From an uncultured Helicobacteraceae bacterium (GTDB lineage Bacteria; Campylobacterota; Campylobacteria; Campylobacterales; UBA6016): 6,084 bases of DNA. The notes under the pieces are model-generated. The model was not told the DNA's origin. It worked only from the letters and a program-made list of their open reading frames with translations, and ran no database searches. The translations under genes and the position numbers were made by a program. The stretch spans positions 1-6,084 of the forward strand of contig CALJKN010000163.1 in NCBI GenBank assembly GCA_937973585.1, read 5' to 3'. Below, in pieces: positions 5,590 through 6,084 of this stretch (its first letter is position 1; every line of letters begins with the position of its first letter).

Positions 5590-6084
5590 ATATTTTCACA
5601 ACCCCCAGGCTATCAAAGCTGTCGGCTATTATCCATAGTTTTTCCAACCATTTGGATTGAAAGTCCGATATATCTGTGCCGTTTTGAAACTTTGCGAGGG
5701 CGGATGATATATCTGGCGCAGGTATTTTCTGGATGGGGGCAAAGTTAAAATCCAAAGTGGCAAAACATCCGTTATCTAATCTAGTAAATTTTGCAAAATT
5801 ATCTATCTTTGAATCAAAAAAAAGTCTTGAATTTCTGGCATAAACGCCTCCCAATCCTTTAAAACCACCCTCGTCGGATGCTCCGAATATTGCCGAAAAT
5901 ACGGAGGCTATTACACCGATTACACCATCTTGCTTGTCACCTTGCATCTGTATTTTTACGTCACCTCTAATCGGGAGAGAATCCGGATAGAGTGCTTTTG
6001 CTATCCTATCTGCAGCCAAAAATGAGGTTAGCACGGTAGGGCAACCGTGTCCGGCAAGCTTTACGGCATACAAAAAATCGTATT
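5570..6084 (-). CDS. Possible FmdE-like protein (5'-partial), function unknown
   Basis: The reading frame is open from the right window edge to a TAG at 5572-5570, giving about 171 residues of the C-terminal part. The first Met-like codon (TTG at 6073) is probably internal, because the frame continues upstream as YDFLYAVKLAGHGCPTV. The GHGCPTV block near the visible N-terminus resembles the HGHxCPG motif of FmdE-family proteins, which were first named in molybdenum formylmethanofuran dehydrogenase operons. DGVIGVIASVFSAIFGASDEGGFKGLGG, followed by a basic and aromatic strand, also fits that fold, where a DGV/TG segment follows. Further on are NGCFATLDFNF and a C-terminal helix rich in Trp (KWLEKLWIIAD). 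There are no membrane segments or signal peptide in the visible part. It converges on the radical SAM gene, overlapping it by 20 bp. That it is a real gene is likely; the family assignment is tentative, from memory of motifs. Confidence 0.7.
   Translation of the reverse strand, partial: YDFLYAVKLAGHGCPTVLTSFLAADRIAKALYPDSLPIRGDVKIQMQGDKQDGVIGVIASVFSAIFGASDEGGFKGLGGVYARNSRLFFDSKIDNFAKFTRLDNGCFATLDFNFAPIQKIPAPDISSALAKFQNGTDISDFQSKWLEKLWIIADSFDSLGVVKISTVDKK
5578..5592. repeat. Perfect inverted repeat at the convergent gene ends, weak terminator candidate
   Basis: TATCTAC and GTAGATA flank a single G at 5585, giving seven complementary pairs that include the radical SAM stop codon. In RNA the inner pair would open, leaving a six-pair stem with a CGG loop, followed on the + strand by TTTT (5593-5596). 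The stem is short and AT-rich, so termination would be weak at best. No better terminator is visible between the two convergent genes. Confidence 0.3.

Noticed and set aside
1..6084. A defence system, mobile element or CRISPR array
   Set aside because: All coding sequence is accounted for by housekeeping-type or conserved families, and no direct-repeat array, transposase, integrase or phage-like gene is present.

Overview
The window looks like ordinary chromosomal DNA from a bacterium of the Campylobacterota (the Sulfurimonas/Sulfurovum/Campylobacter/Helicobacter group). This rests on the AT-leaning composition, frequent AGA/AGG arginine and ATA isoleucine codons, very tight gene packing, and the order CcdA then a dihydroorotase-like protein. 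From memory, H. pylori has the same order (HP0265-HP0266). The genus cannot be fixed from the sequence. I see no tRNA, rRNA, CRISPR array, insertion sequence or phage gene.

Layout: seven genes on the + strand run almost without gaps. They are a CheR chemotaxis methyltransferase (5' end outside the window), an EamA/DMT-family membrane transporter, a CcdA thiol-reductant transporter, a small exported thioredoxin-like protein, a dihydroorotase-like protein, an MlaE-type lipid ABC permease, and a COG0731-type radical SAM protein. An eighth gene on the - strand, a possible FmdE-like protein, converges on the radical SAM gene. Their 3' ends overlap by 20 bp, and the - strand gene's 5' end lies beyond the window. 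The largest gap between genes is only 46 bp (1457-1502), so no stretch over 300 bp lacks a gene.

How the genes work together: CcdA and the thioredoxin-like protein form a clear functional pair. CcdA would carry electrons across the inner membrane and the CPSC protein would receive them in the periplasm. Their stop and start codons overlap (TGATG) behind a strong ribosome binding site. The other genes belong to unrelated processes: chemotaxis adaptation, small-molecule export, pyrimidine metabolism, envelope lipid transport and radical chemistry. They are probably co-transcribed because the genome is compact, not because they form one pathway.

The most notable points are these. The dihydroorotase-like protein has lost the metal-binding HxH motif and the TDH motif, so it is probably non-catalytic. 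The MlaE permease has no ATPase or MlaD partner beside it. The radical SAM protein resembles wyosine-synthase-like proteins but has only one cluster motif. The convergent gene pair shares a small perfect inverted repeat at its overlapping 3' ends. I found no convincing evidence of an entirely new system.
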